Assembly: GCA_000612485.1 (NCBI GenBank)
Contig: CP007494.1
Location: 2,170,001 to 2,234,000, forward strand
Direction: 5' to 3'
Length of the DNA stretch: 64,000 nt
From: Bordetella holmesii ATCC 51541
GTDB taxonomy: Bacteria; Pseudomonadota; Gammaproteobacteria; Burkholderiales; Burkholderiaceae_B
The notes under the pieces are model-generated. The model ran no database searches. It saw only the letters and a program-made list of their open reading frames with translations, and was not told the DNA's origin. The translations under genes were made by a program, and so were the position numbers. This document shows positions 39,543-51,427 of this stretch, in pieces; position 1 is the stretch's first letter, and each line of letters begins with the position of its first letter.

Positions 39543-40610
39543 ATGACAACGAGCGATAAGCTGCCCGAACTGCCGCGCATCGGCACTCTGCAAGCCGGCG
39601 CGCGCGACGCCATCACCGATGTGGCCGGGATCCGCGTGGGACATGCCACCCGGGCCGATGGCGACTGCCAGACCGGCGTGACCGTGCTGTGGCCTCACGG
39701 CGGCGACCCCTACCGGGACAAGGTGCCGGCGGCAGCCAGCATCATCAACGGCTTCGGCAAAAGTGTTGGACTGGTCCAGGTACAGGAGCTGGGCGTGCTG
39801 GAGACACCCATCGCGCTGACCAATACCTTCGGTGTGGGGACCGTAGCCAATGCCCAGATCCGGCAGGCGATTGCGGCCAATCCGTCCATCGGACGCGAGT
39901 GGGCCACCGTCAATCCGCTGGTGTTCGAGTGCAACGATGGTTATCTGAACAATATCCAGACCTTGGCGATTACCGAGGACGACTATCACCAGGCTTATGC
40001 CGCCGCCGCTGCCGATTTTGCGCAGGGATCGGTCGGCGCAGGCCGCGGCATGTCCAGTTTTTCGTTCAAGGGCGGCATTGGATCGGCCTCGCGCTTAGCC
40101 CGGCTTAAGTCGGGTGCCAGCCACATGGTCGGGGCGCTGGTGCTGTCGAACTTTGGCCGGTTGCCGCTGATGACGATTGCCGGGCGGCCTTTCGGCCAAC
40201 GTCTGGCACGGCGTGATGACCATGGCCCGGAAAAGGGTTCCATTATCCTCATTCTGGCTACAGACGCTGCTCTGGACTCGCGTCAATTGGGGCGGTTGTC
40301 GTTGCGCGCAGGCGCTGGACTGGCTCGCACCGGCTCGGTCTTTGGCCACGGCAGCGGCGATATCGCGCTGGCGTTTTCGACAGCCTATACCGTGCCCCAT
40401 GAGGCCGAGCGGGCGATGCCGACGCAGGCCATGCTGCACGAAGCGTACCTGGATCCTCTTTTCGAGGCGGCTGCCGAAGCCTGCGAGCAGGCCATTGTCA
40501 GTGCGCTGTGGCGCGCGCAAACCGTGCATGGCCGCGATGGCCATTTCCGCCGCGCATTGCCTGAAGTCATTCCGGATTGGCGGCAGTGGCTGGCCGATCG
40601 CGATTTCTGA
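39543..40610 (+). CDS. P1-family aminopeptidase (DmpA-like)
   Basis: 355 residues. P1 peptidases such as DmpA cleave themselves before a serine, which becomes the nucleophile; the expected site is the G-S bond in KGGIGSASRLAR. The N-terminus AGARDAITDVAGIRVGHAT and the segment ECNDGYLNNIQTLAI are also typical. DmpA removes N-terminal D- or L-residues from small peptides. ATG 39543 starts the second half of the cluster, 39 bp after the terminator. Confidence 0.9.
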   Translation: MTTSDKLPELPRIGTLQAGARDAITDVAGIRVGHATRADGDCQTGVTVLWPHGGDPYRDKVPAAASIINGFGKSVGLVQVQELGVLETPIALTNTFGVGTVANAQIRQAIAANPSIGREWATVNPLVFECNDGYLNNIQTLAITEDDYHQAYAAAAADFAQGSVGAGRGMSSFSFKGGIGSASRLARLKSGASHMVGALVLSNFGRLPLMTIAGRPFGQRLARRDDHGPEKGSIILILATDAALDSRQLGRLSLRAGAGLARTGSVFGHGSGDIALAFSTAYTVPHEAERAMPTQAMLHEAYLDPLFEAAAEACEQAIVSALWRAQTVHGRDGHFRRALPEVIPDWRQWLADRDF

Positions 40611-40620
40611 GGAACACACC

Positions 40621-41439
40621 ATGAAGATCCTGATTTCAACCGATATCGAGGGCGTGGCCGGCGTATTTCACGCCGAACAGGTTCGCCCCGGCAACGGCGA
40701 GTACGAGCGCGCGCGTGCCTGGATGACAGGCGAGGCCAATGCCGCGGTGGCCGGTGCCTTCGCCGGCGGGGCCACCGAAGTGCTGGTCAATGATTCCCAT
40801 GGCGGATTTCGCAATCTGCTGCCGGATCAGATCGACGAGCGGGCTCGCTTGGTGCTGGGAAAGCCGCGCTATCTGGGCATGATGGGCGGGTTGGAAGAGG
40901 GGTGTGACGCGGTCATGATGGTCGGTTATCACACGCGTTCGCAAGGTCGCGGCGTGCTGGCCCACACCATCAATAGCGCTGCCTTCGCCCGCGTGAGCAT
41001 CAATGGCATGGAACTGGGCGAGGCGGGTCTGTATGGAGCATTGGCCGGGGAGTTGGGAGTGCCGGTGATCCTTGGCTGCGGCGACGATGCTTTCATCGAG
41101 GAAACCCGCCCCCTGTTCCCTGGTGCACAGTGGGTTCAGACCAAGGTCGCACATGGGCAGGGCAGCGGCGTGACGCTGACGCCCGCTGCCGCGCGCAGGG
41201 CGATCTCCACGGGCGCCGAGGCGGCCACGCGTAATCTGGCTCGGGCGGTTCCTTTTCACATCGCTGGCCCGATAGAATGCCGTCTGCAGACACAGTCCTC
41301 AGCGCTGGCGGACCTGTTCTGCATGTGGCCGACGCTCGAGCGCGTCGACGGCGTCACCCTGAGCTTCACCGTTCCCACCATGCAGGCCGCCATCCGTACG
41401 CTCAACAGCCTGGCTGCGATGTCATTCATGCTGCGCTAA
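40621..41439 (+). CDS. M55-family D-aminopeptidase (DppA-like)
   Basis: 272 residues. The start MKILISTDIEGVAGVFHAEQ holds the zinc-binding Asp and Glu. Other family motifs are EVLVNDSHGGFRNLLPDQID, MMVGYHTRSQGRGVLAHTI and GEAGLYGALAGELGVPVILG with GDD. DppA of Bacillus releases D-alanine from D-Ala peptides and is linked to peptide uptake. It starts 10 bp after the P1 peptidase gene, which supports a common role. Confidence 0.92.
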   Translation: MKILISTDIEGVAGVFHAEQVRPGNGEYERARAWMTGEANAAVAGAFAGGATEVLVNDSHGGFRNLLPDQIDERARLVLGKPRYLGMMGGLEEGCDAVMMVGYHTRSQGRGVLAHTINSAAFARVSINGMELGEAGLYGALAGELGVPVILGCGDDAFIEETRPLFPGAQWVQTKVAHGQGSGVTLTPAAARRAISTGAEAATRNLARAVPFHIAGPIECRLQTQSSALADLFCMWPTLERVDGVTLSFTVPTMQAAIRTLNSLAAMSFMLR

Positions 41440-41453
41440 GTCCCGAGGAAACC

Positions 41454-43250
41454 ATGTCAAGCACCGATCAACGCATTGCCGCCTTGCGCCAGGCCATGCG
41501 CCGCAACAAGCTGGATGCCTATGTCGTGCCATCTGCCGATCCGCATTTGTCGGAATATCTTCCCAAGCGTTGGCAGGCGCGGCGCTGGCTTAGCGGCTTT
41601 ACCGGCTCGGTGGGTACGCTGGTCGTTACCGCAGATTTTGCGGGTCTTTGGGTCGATAGCCGCTATTGGGTGCAGGCCGAGGCTCAGTTGGCTGGTACGG
41701 GCATCACGCTCATGAAGATCGCCTTGGCGAGCACGCCTGGGCATGTGGATTGGCTGGCCGCTCACGTGCCGTCGGGTGGGCGGGTAGGGGTGGATGGCAA
41801 CGTGCTGGGGCTGGCCGCGTTTCGGGCCTTGTCGCGCGCGCTGGCGCCGGCGCAGGTCGAGTTGTCCATCAGCGAAGACCTGATCGATGAGATCTGGGTC
41901 GACAGGCCGGGCCTGCCCGATGCGCCGGTTTATGAGCATCTGGCGCCTCATGCCTGCCAGCCGCGCGCCGAACGCCTGGGCCGGGTGCGCCAGGCCATGG
42001 CCGCCAAAGGGGCGGACACGCATCTTGTCAGCACGCTCGACGACATCGCCTGGATTTTCAATCTGCGCGGTGCGGACGTCAGCTATAACCCGGTTTTCCT
42101 GGCGCATGCACTGATTGGCAGTGATTACGCGACCTTGTTCGTGGCCGAGGGCAAGATCGATGACGCGCTGGCCGCAGCGTTGGCTGCCGATGGCGTCGAC
42201 GTGGCGCCTTACGCCCTCGTGGCCGAAGCCTTGGGCACGCTCGAGCACGACCAGACCCTGCTCATCGATCCTGCCCGCGTCACGTGTGGCGTGTTCCACG
42301 CAATGGACCCGCAGATCGCGCGCGTCGAAGATATCAATCCCTCCACGCTGATGAAGTCGCGCAAAAGCGAGGCCGAGCTGGCCAATGTGCGTGAAGCCAT
42401 GGCTCAGGATGGCGCAGCGCTGTGCGAGTTTTTTGCCTGGTTCGAGGCAGCGCAAGGGCGTGAAACGGTCACCGAACTGACCATTGATGAACAGATTACC
42501 CTGGCGCGCGCACGTCGGCCGGGCTACGTATGCCCCAGCTTTGCCACGATTGCAGGCTATAACGCCAACGGCGCCATGCCGCATTACCGCGCGACCGAAG
42601 ATAGCCATGCCGTTATCGAGGGCAATGGGCTGCTGCTCATTGACTCGGGTGGTCAATACCTGAACGGCACGACGGATATCACCCGCGTTGTCGCCGTAGG
42701 AACGCCCACCGCCGACCAGAAGGTGGACTTTACTCTGGTGCTCAAGGGCATGATTGCCTTGTCGCGCGCCTGCTTTCCGCGCGGCATCGCATCGCCCATG
42801 CTCGATGCCTTGGCACGCGCTCCCATTTGGGCCGGCGCGGCCGAGTACGGGCATGGCACGGGTCACGGCGTGGGGTATTTCCTCAATGTGCACGAAGGGC
42901 CGCAGGTCATTTCGTATCGCGCCGCGCCGGGCGCGCATACCGCAATGGAGCCGGGCATGATCACCTCCAACGAGCCAGGGATCTACCGCCCGGGGCGCTG
43001 GGGGGTGCGTATCGAGAACCTGGTCGCCAACCGTAGCTGGTTCGAGGGCGAACTGGGCGAGTTCCTGTGCTTCGAGACGCTGACGCTATGCCCGATCGAC
43101 ACACGTTGCATCGACGCGGCACTGATGCGCCCCGACGAAATCGCCTGGCTCAATGACTACCACCGCCAGGTGCGCGAGCGTCTGGCGCCATTGGTGCAGG
43201 GGGCCGCCCTGGATTGGCTGCTGACGCGCACCGAACCCCTGGTCGCCTGA
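41454..43250 (+). CDS. pepP: Xaa-Pro aminopeptidase (M24B)
   Basis: 598 residues from ATG 41454 (MSSTDQRIAALRQAMRRNK), with CGAGG-type ribosome site upstream. Two N-terminal creatinase-like domains are followed by the M24 catalytic domain from about residue 310. Metal ligands are in LIDSGGQYLNGTTDITR, the HGTGHGVG histidine region and ITSNEPGIYR. It removes residues preceding proline. It is the last gene of the cluster, 14 bp after the M55 gene. Confidence 0.92.
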   Translation: MSSTDQRIAALRQAMRRNKLDAYVVPSADPHLSEYLPKRWQARRWLSGFTGSVGTLVVTADFAGLWVDSRYWVQAEAQLAGTGITLMKIALASTPGHVDWLAAHVPSGGRVGVDGNVLGLAAFRALSRALAPAQVELSISEDLIDEIWVDRPGLPDAPVYEHLAPHACQPRAERLGRVRQAMAAKGADTHLVSTLDDIAWIFNLRGADVSYNPVFLAHALIGSDYATLFVAEGKIDDALAAALAADGVDVAPYALVAEALGTLEHDQTLLIDPARVTCGVFHAMDPQIARVEDINPSTLMKSRKSEAELANVREAMAQDGAALCEFFAWFEAAQGRETVTELTIDEQITLARARRPGYVCPSFATIAGYNANGAMPHYRATEDSHAVIEGNGLLLIDSGGQYLNGTTDITRVVAVGTPTADQKVDFTLVLKGMIALSRACFPRGIASPMLDALARAPIWAGAAEYGHGTGHGVGYFLNVHEGPQVISYRAAPGAHTAMEPGMITSNEPGIYRPGRWGVRIENLVANRSWFEGELGEFLCFETLTLCPIDTRCIDAALMRPDEIAWLNDYHRQVRERLAPLVQGAALDWLLTRTEPLVA

Positions 43251-43378
43251 GCCGCACCAGGGTGTTGGCCGCAAGCCACACCCGGCCAGGTCCGGCGGGT
43301 GGGCCGAGCGAGCAAGCTCCAGCGCAAACGTCCGGCGTTACGCGGTAAAGTCGGGCTAAGCCGCAGGCCGCTTTAGCC

Positions 43379-43391
43379 GTCCGGGCCGGAC
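43379..43391 (+). other. Inverted repeats in the pepP-pyrG gap
   Basis: GTCCGGGCCGGAC is a perfect 13-bp palindrome, just after a GGCTAAGC/GCTTTAGCC stem (about 43354-43378). They may form the pepP terminator without a T-run or a structured leader. The whole gap is 243 bp and holds no gene. Confidence 0.4.
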
Positions 43392-43443
43392 TCTGCCGCC
43401 TGGGGGGTGTAAGGGAAAACCCAAGTATCTTGCGCCACACAGG

Positions 43444-45146
<1,703 letters not shown>

Positions 45147-45148
45147 TA

Positions 45149-45172
45149 CAAGGGAGCCTGCGGACTCCCTTG
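45149..45172 (+). terminator. Possible pyrG terminator
   Basis: CAAGGGAG/CTCCCTTG stem of 8 bp with an 8-base loop directly after the stop; no T-run. Confidence 0.45.
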
Positions 45173-45317
45173 GCCCTTGACGCCGCAAGCGTTTGACACC
45201 AGGGAAGCATTTTCGGATACAAGCAGGTCCGCCCCGTTGTGCTTTCCCTGGCTATCATGCGAAGTGGTCCGCTTGCGTTGCGTCCGCTTTGTTCCAAATT
45301 TGTTTTAAAGGAAGTGC

Positions 45318-45600
45318 ATGAGTGCTTATCTGATCGCCGAGGTTACGGTCACCAAGCCTGCGCAGTATGAAGACTACAAACGTCTGTCCACGCTCGCGAT
45401 GCGCGCGTACGACGCCAAAGTGCTCGTGCGGGGCGGCGAAGCTAAGCACCTTGAGGGGCGAGCCTGGCCGTACTGTGGTGCTGGAGTTTCCGACCATGGC
45501 TGCCGCGCAAGCCTTCTATGACTCCTGGCAGTACCGCCGCGCTCGCAACGCTCGCGAAGGCGCGGCCGTCATGAATATGTTCATCGTTCAGGGAATGTAA
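45318..45600 (+). pseudogene. DUF1330 protein, frameshifted
   Basis: The first frame gives MSAYLIAEVTVTKPAQYEDY and LVRGGEAKHLEGRAW, then fails. A second frame resumes with RTVVLEFPTMAAAQAFYDSW and ends MNMFIVQGM. The change is at about 45465-45472: either a 2-base loss in a CGCG run (original 94 residues) or a 1-base gain (93 residues). DUF1330 proteins are small ferredoxin-fold proteins of unknown role. eno starts 3 bp after the stop. Confidence 0.82.
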
Positions 45601-46890
<1,290 letters not shown>

Positions 46891-46895
46891 TGTCG

Positions 46896-46924
46896 GGCCG
46901 GGGTGTGATGCCCCGGCCTCTGTT
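46896..46924 (+). terminator. eno terminator
   Basis: GGCCGGGG/CCCCGGCC stem of 8 bp with a 7-base loop, followed by a mixed T-rich tail. Confidence 0.65.
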
Positions 46925-46963
46925 ATCTAGGATCTGTCTACTCTAAACCTGGGTGCCCGCTTT

Positions 46964-47335
46964 ATGCGCCTGTTGTTCCTGGTGCTTCTCGTGCTGGTTG
47001 GTTTGATCCAGTATCCGCTTTGGCTAGGCAAAGGCGGGTGGTTCAAGGTTTGGGACTACCAACGTGATGTGACCGCCCAGCGCGAGGTCAACGAAGGCCT
47101 GAGCGCGCGTAATGCGGCGCTCGAGGCTGAAGTGCGGGATCTGGATAGTGGCACGGGTGCGCTTGAAGAGCGCGCCCGTGGCGATCTGGGAATGATGCGC
47201 GAAGGCGAAGTCTTTGTGCACGTGCTGCCGCCAGGCTCGCCACTGCCGTCGGCGAATTCGGTGCCTCAGGCAACGGCCCCCAAGCCACCGGCCAGGCCTG
47301 CGGCGGGTGCCAGTAGCACCCAGCAACGGCGCTGA
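46964..47335 (+). CDS. ftsB: Cell division protein FtsB
   Basis: 123 residues. The membrane segment is [20 protein letters not shown], followed by [14 protein letters not shown] and a coiled coil ([20 protein letters not shown]). This matches FtsB of the FtsQLB divisome complex. The C-terminal 35 residues are a proline- and alanine-rich tail. It follows eno, its usual neighbour. Confidence 0.93.
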   Translation: MRLLFLVLLVLVGLIQYPLWLGKGGWFKVWDYQRDVTAQREVNEGLSARNAALEAEVRDLDSGTGALEERARGDLGMMREGEVFVHVLPPGSPLPSANSVPQATAPKPPARPAAGASSTQQRR

Positions 47336-47353
47336 TCTGGCCGATTGCCAGCG

Positions 47354-48010
47354 TTAGCCGCAAGGTCGGCTCCGCGTGTGCACCTGCGCAAGCTCCGGCC
47401 AGCGCGTCGGATGGCTGTGCATTTCCATCGCGAGTTCCAGCCTGATGGCCAACCAGCCCGCAGCCAAGATCGCACGGCGGCAGGCGTCGCCCGCCAGCGG
47501 CGCAAGATACGGCAGCAGCGCAGCCAGTAGGGTAGTGGCCGGCGCGCTGGCGTAGGTCAGCCGCAGGCGTAAGGTGTTGGTTTGCTGGATAGATGGCAGG
47601 CCCGGCCGCAATGCATCCTGCTCGGCTTGATAGTCGTTGTTAATGGCCAGCTCTGGCAAACCAGGCAGATGCTGCCCGTGACGCCGATAGTGTGCTTCGC
47701 TGGGTTGCAGAACTTCCAGCCGCCAGGGTATGAGACCCTCGGCGCGTGCCGCGGCATGTCGGGACTGATGCTGCAGCGGTGCGAGTGCGGCCTCAAATGC
47801 GGCGCGCATGTGTTGGGGATGCACGTGCGACACGCTGCCAGCGCGCGCCGCTTCGATAAGAGCCAAATGGAGCAATTGTCTCTGGCGTTGCCATTGCATG
47901 GTTTCGTAGAGTGCGCAGGCTGCCAGCAGCAATGCCAGGAGCGCAACGGTGAACTCGACTGCGGCCTGGCCACCCCAGCGCATGCAGCAAGAAAAACGGC
48001 CTGGTGACAT
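47354..48010 (-). CDS. TadE-like membrane-anchored protein
   Basis: 218 residues from ATG 48010; ATG 48028 is an alternative. The N-terminal TadE/TadG pattern is RWGGQAAVEFTVALLALLLA with CALYETMQ, a processed-pilin-like segment with the conserved glutamate. The rest has no clear catalytic motif. No other tad genes are nearby, so it is an orphan pseudopilin-like protein. Its 3' end converges on ftsB. Confidence 0.72.
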   Translation of the reverse strand: MSPGRFSCCMRWGGQAAVEFTVALLALLLAACALYETMQWQRQRQLLHLALIEAARAGSVSHVHPQHMRAAFEAALAPLQHQSRHAAARAEGLIPWRLEVLQPSEAHYRRHGQHLPGLPELAINNDYQAEQDALRPGLPSIQQTNTLRLRLTYASAPATTLLAALLPYLAPLAGDACRRAILAAGWLAIRLELAMEMHSHPTRWPELAQVHTRSRPCG

Positions 48011-48062
48011 GGCCGCAGTATGCGGCACCCCTAGCCAGGCCGTCGATTGTGGATGCTACGGT

Positions 48063-48983
48063 TCAGTGAACGGTCGGCGGGTCCTGCTCGGGGTGAGGCG
48101 ATGCCGCAGCAAACAGGCCTGCGCAATCGACGGGATCAAACCGATAGGGTTTGCCGCAAAAATCGCAGTGCACCTCGACCTTGCCCTGTTCGGCCAGGAT
48201 ATCCTCGACCTCGGCCTGACCCAGGGTGCGCAACATGCCTGCCACGCGCTCGCGAGTGCAAGGACAGAACCAGCGCACGGTGGCGGGCTCGAAGGCAATC
48301 AGGGTTTCTTCCCAGAACAGGCGATGGATAAGGGTATCCATGTCCGTCGCCAGAAGCTCTTGTGCCGTTAGTGTGCCTGCGAGATGCAGCGCGCGATTCC
48401 AGGTTTCGCCCGGCGCTTGCTGCTCGACCTCATTGCCACCTTGGTCGGGGAGGCGTTGGATCAGTATTCCGGCGGCGACCTCGCCGTTGGCAGCCAGCCA
48501 CAACCGGGTGTCCAACTGTTCGGATGCCTTCATGTAGTGTTCCAGCGCCTCGGCAACCGTTTCACCTTCTAACGGAACGATGCCCTGATAGGGTTGCTGA
48601 CCGGGGACTTTGCGTTCGGGGTCAAGCACCACGATGAAGCGTCCGCCTCCTTCGGCATTGAGTAAAGATTGCAGGGTTCCATCGGCCGGGACGTCGTGGC
48701 CCTCCCGCACTTTGACGGTGGCACGCAGGCTCAGATCCGAGCGGCACTCGACCACCAGCAGGGCAATAGGACCATCGCCCTGGATCTGCAGGACGAGGGA
48801 ACCTTCGAATTTGATATTGGCGGCAAGCAGGGCGGAGGCCGCCACCATCTCACCCAGCAAGCGGGTGATGGCCTCTGGATACTGCTGATGGGATTGCGCC
48901 TGTTTCCAGGTATCTTGCAGGCGCACGGATTGCACGCGCACGGTGCGCGCCTCGAAGAGGTATTTCTTGAGTAAATCGGTCAT
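48063..48983 (-). CDS. hslO: Redox-regulated chaperone Hsp33
   Basis: 306 residues. Hsp33 is a cytosolic holdase switched on by oxidation. The N-terminal domain starts MTDLLKKYLFEARTVRVQSV and includes ALLAANIKFEGSLVLQIQGD. The redox zinc centre is seen as FCPCTRERV (CxC) and HCDFCGKPYRFD (CxxC). Full length. Start ATG 48983. Confidence 0.95.
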   Translation of the reverse strand: MTDLLKKYLFEARTVRVQSVRLQDTWKQAQSHQQYPEAITRLLGEMVAASALLAANIKFEGSLVLQIQGDGPIALLVVECRSDLSLRATVKVREGHDVPADGTLQSLLNAEGGGRFIVVLDPERKVPGQQPYQGIVPLEGETVAEALEHYMKASEQLDTRLWLAANGEVAAGILIQRLPDQGGNEVEQQAPGETWNRALHLAGTLTAQELLATDMDTLIHRLFWEETLIAFEPATVRWFCPCTRERVAGMLRTLGQAEVEDILAEQGKVEVHCDFCGKPYRFDPVDCAGLFAAASPHPEQDPPTVH

Positions 48984-49021
48984 GCAGGAATGTTAGCTGA
49001 TCGGCGGCCGCGCCGGCAGTT

Positions 49022-49543
49022 TCACCCTATTCGTTTCAAGGCCGTCTTGTAATGCTGGCCGCGCTCGACATAGTGTTGCGTGCCCGCATGCATGCCGGCA
49101 ATTTCTTCGGGGGACAGCTCGCGCACAATCTTGCCCACGCCGATCACCAGCGAGTTGTCGGGGATGCGGCGCCCTTCGGGCACGATGGCTCCCGCCCCAA
49201 TCAGACAGTTTTTGCCCACCACGGCGTTGTTGAGCACGATGGCCTGCATTCCGATCAGCGAGCCGGTTTCGATGGTGCATCCGTGCAGCATGGCCTGGTG
49301 GCCGATCGTAACGCCAGGCCCGATGAGCATCGGACTGCCGCGGTCGACGTGCAGTACGCTGCCTTCCTGGACGTTGCTGCCCTCGCCAATGACGATGGGT
49401 TCGTTGTCGGCGCGAATGGCTACATGCGACCAGATACTGACCCCAGCGTGGAGCACGACCTGCCCGATCAGGTCGGCGCTGTCGGCCACATAGGCACTGG
49501 GATCGATTTGGGGTCGGTAGTCGTCGAGTTGATAAATGGGCAT
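49022..49543 (-). CDS. Gamma-class carbonic anhydrase-like protein
   Basis: 173 residues from ATG 49543 (MPIYQLDDYRPQIDPSAYVA); a longer frame upstream lacks similarity. It forms a left-handed beta-helix of hexapeptide repeats. The three zinc histidines are in SVLHVDRGSP, TIGHQAMLHGC. Members are carbonic anhydrases or related YrdA/PaaY proteins; activity here is not certain. The acyl-CoA synthetase pseudogene ends 22 bp upstream of it on the same strand. Confidence 0.88.
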   Translation of the reverse strand: MPIYQLDDYRPQIDPSAYVADSADLIGQVVLHAGVSIWSHVAIRADNEPIVIGEGSNVQEGSVLHVDRGSPMLIGPGVTIGHQAMLHGCTIETGSLIGMQAIVLNNAVVGKNCLIGAGAIVPEGRRIPDNSLVIGVGKIVRELSPEEIAGMHAGTQHYVERGQHYKTALKRIG

Positions 49544-49565
49544 GAGAGGGTCGGGGCGGGCGGTG

Positions 49566-51232
49566 TCAGGCGTCGCTGCGGTTAGCGGCGCGCTCCTGCT
49601 CGAGGCGTCGGAGAACGACACGCTGAATCTTGCCCGTGGTGGTCATGGGAAGGTGCGTGACGTATTCGATTTCTTTGGGATACTCGTAGGGGGCCAGGCG
49701 GGCACGCACGTGTTCCTGCAGCGCCTGGGTAATGGCCTCGGTGTCGCGGCCCAGGTAGTCGTCCGTGAGCACGACGTAGGCTTTGACCAGCGCGCCCCGT
49801 TCCGGGTCGGGCTTGGGTACTACGGCCGCGTTGGCCACGGCCGCATGGGACAGCAGGCAGTTTTCGATTTCGCCCGGCCCGATGCGGTAGCCGGCCGATT
49901 TGAAGACATCGTCGGCACGGCCCGCATACCATAGGTAGCCGTCCGCGTCGATGGACGCCAGATCACCGGTACGGCACCAGTCGCCGGTGTATTTAGCGGC
50001 GGTGGCAGCGTCGTTGCGCCAATACCCGATGAACATCACCGGATCCGGGTAGCCGTGGATATCCAGGCGATTGAGCGCCACCTCACCGACTTCGCCTGGT
50101 GCGACGGGTTGGCCCGCATCGTCAATCACGGCGACATTGTGCCCGGGATAGGGCTTGCCCATGCTGCCCGGGCGAGCCGGCCAGCGTTTGTGGCTGTTGC
50201 CCACGATGTAATTCATTTCGGTCTGGCTGAACATTTCATTGGGCTTGATGCCCAAGGCGTTCTCGCACCAGGAAAATACGGTCTCACCCACACTCTCGCC
50301 CGCGCTCATGATGGCCCGTAAGGCCAAGCGGTAACGGCTACGGGGTCCGGCACCGACTTCATCATCATCTTCAGTGCGGTCGGAAAGAGGAAGGTATTGG
50401 TGATCTGATAGCGCTCCATCAGTTCGAAGGCGCGCTCTGGCGAGAAACGCCCGCGCGTGCCCACGATGGGATGGCCAAAATACAGCGTGGGCAGTAAGGC
50501 GTCCATCATGCCGCCCGTCCAGGCCCAATCGGCTGGCGACCAGAACACATCGGCGGGCCGTGGGAACCAGTCCTGAGACGCGACAAATCCCGGCAGGTTG
50601 CCGATCAGCACACTGTGCGGCAGCAGTGCTCCCTTCGGGGCACCGGTGGTGCCCGATGTGTAGAGCAAAATGGCGGGATCACTGGCTCGGGTGGGTACGG
50701 GCTTGAATTCGCCCGGCTGGCGGGCCAGCAGGGTACGCCACGGCAACACGCGTTCGTCGGCAAAGTCGATGCCGATGATTTGTTGCAGGTCAGGGCAGTG
50801 GTCGCTGACGGCCATGAGATTGGCGCTGGAGGCAGCATCCACGATGGCGACCCGCGTTTCGGAGTCGCGCAGCCGAGCTCCCAAGGCCTCCGGGCCGAAG
50901 AGCGAGGACAGCGGCAACACGACGGCGCCCACGCTGTAGATCGCCATATGGGCCACGACGGTTTCGGGGCGTTGCCCTAAAACCACACCGATGCGATCGC
51001 CGCGTTCGACGCCCATCTTCGTGAGGCCCTGTGCAAGCTGATTGGCCGCCTCGGCGAGCCTGGCATAGGTCCAGACTTCGCGGTTGCCGGCTTCGTCTTC
51101 GTAGAAGATGGCGATACGGCGTGCGTCCGCACTGCTGGACGCCCAGCGATGGCAGCACACTTCCGCGATGTTGAACTGAGTGGGAACCAGCCAGCGGAAA
51201 GATTGGTAGAGCGCCTGATATTGGTCGTTCAT
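49566..51232 (-). pseudogene. AMP-forming acyl-CoA synthetase, frameshifted
   Basis: Start ATG 51232 (MNDQYQALYQSFRWLVPTQF) with AAAGGG upstream. The N-terminal part has AILLYTSGTTGAPKGALLPH and ends at MMKSVPDP. There the G run at 50342-50345 (+ strand) is one base short. The next frame continues RSRYRLALRAIMSAGESVGE, then GYLWYAGRADDVFKSAGYRI and TTTGKIQRVVLRR. A gene of about 555 residues (medium-chain acyl-CoA synthetase type) is thus split. A sequencing error is possible. Confidence 0.87.
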
Positions 51233-51427
51233 GGCCCTTTGTTGTGAGCTCGGTGGCAACGAGTGGCAGGAATGCTCCCTGAGCCGCAGCGCTGGCAATT
51301 TTGCCTCGGGCCGGCTTGGCTGGGGGAAAGCGGTATCCCTGTGACCGATTTCTTCAACTGCAAGCATGAACGAGAGGGACGGGAACTGCAACATTCCCGT
51401 ATCTGTAAGGGGGACGTATAAGGGTAT

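Noticed and set aside
41457..42938. A 493-codon open frame antisense to pepP
   Set aside because: The pepP frame has a full set of metal-binding motifs; the antisense product has none.
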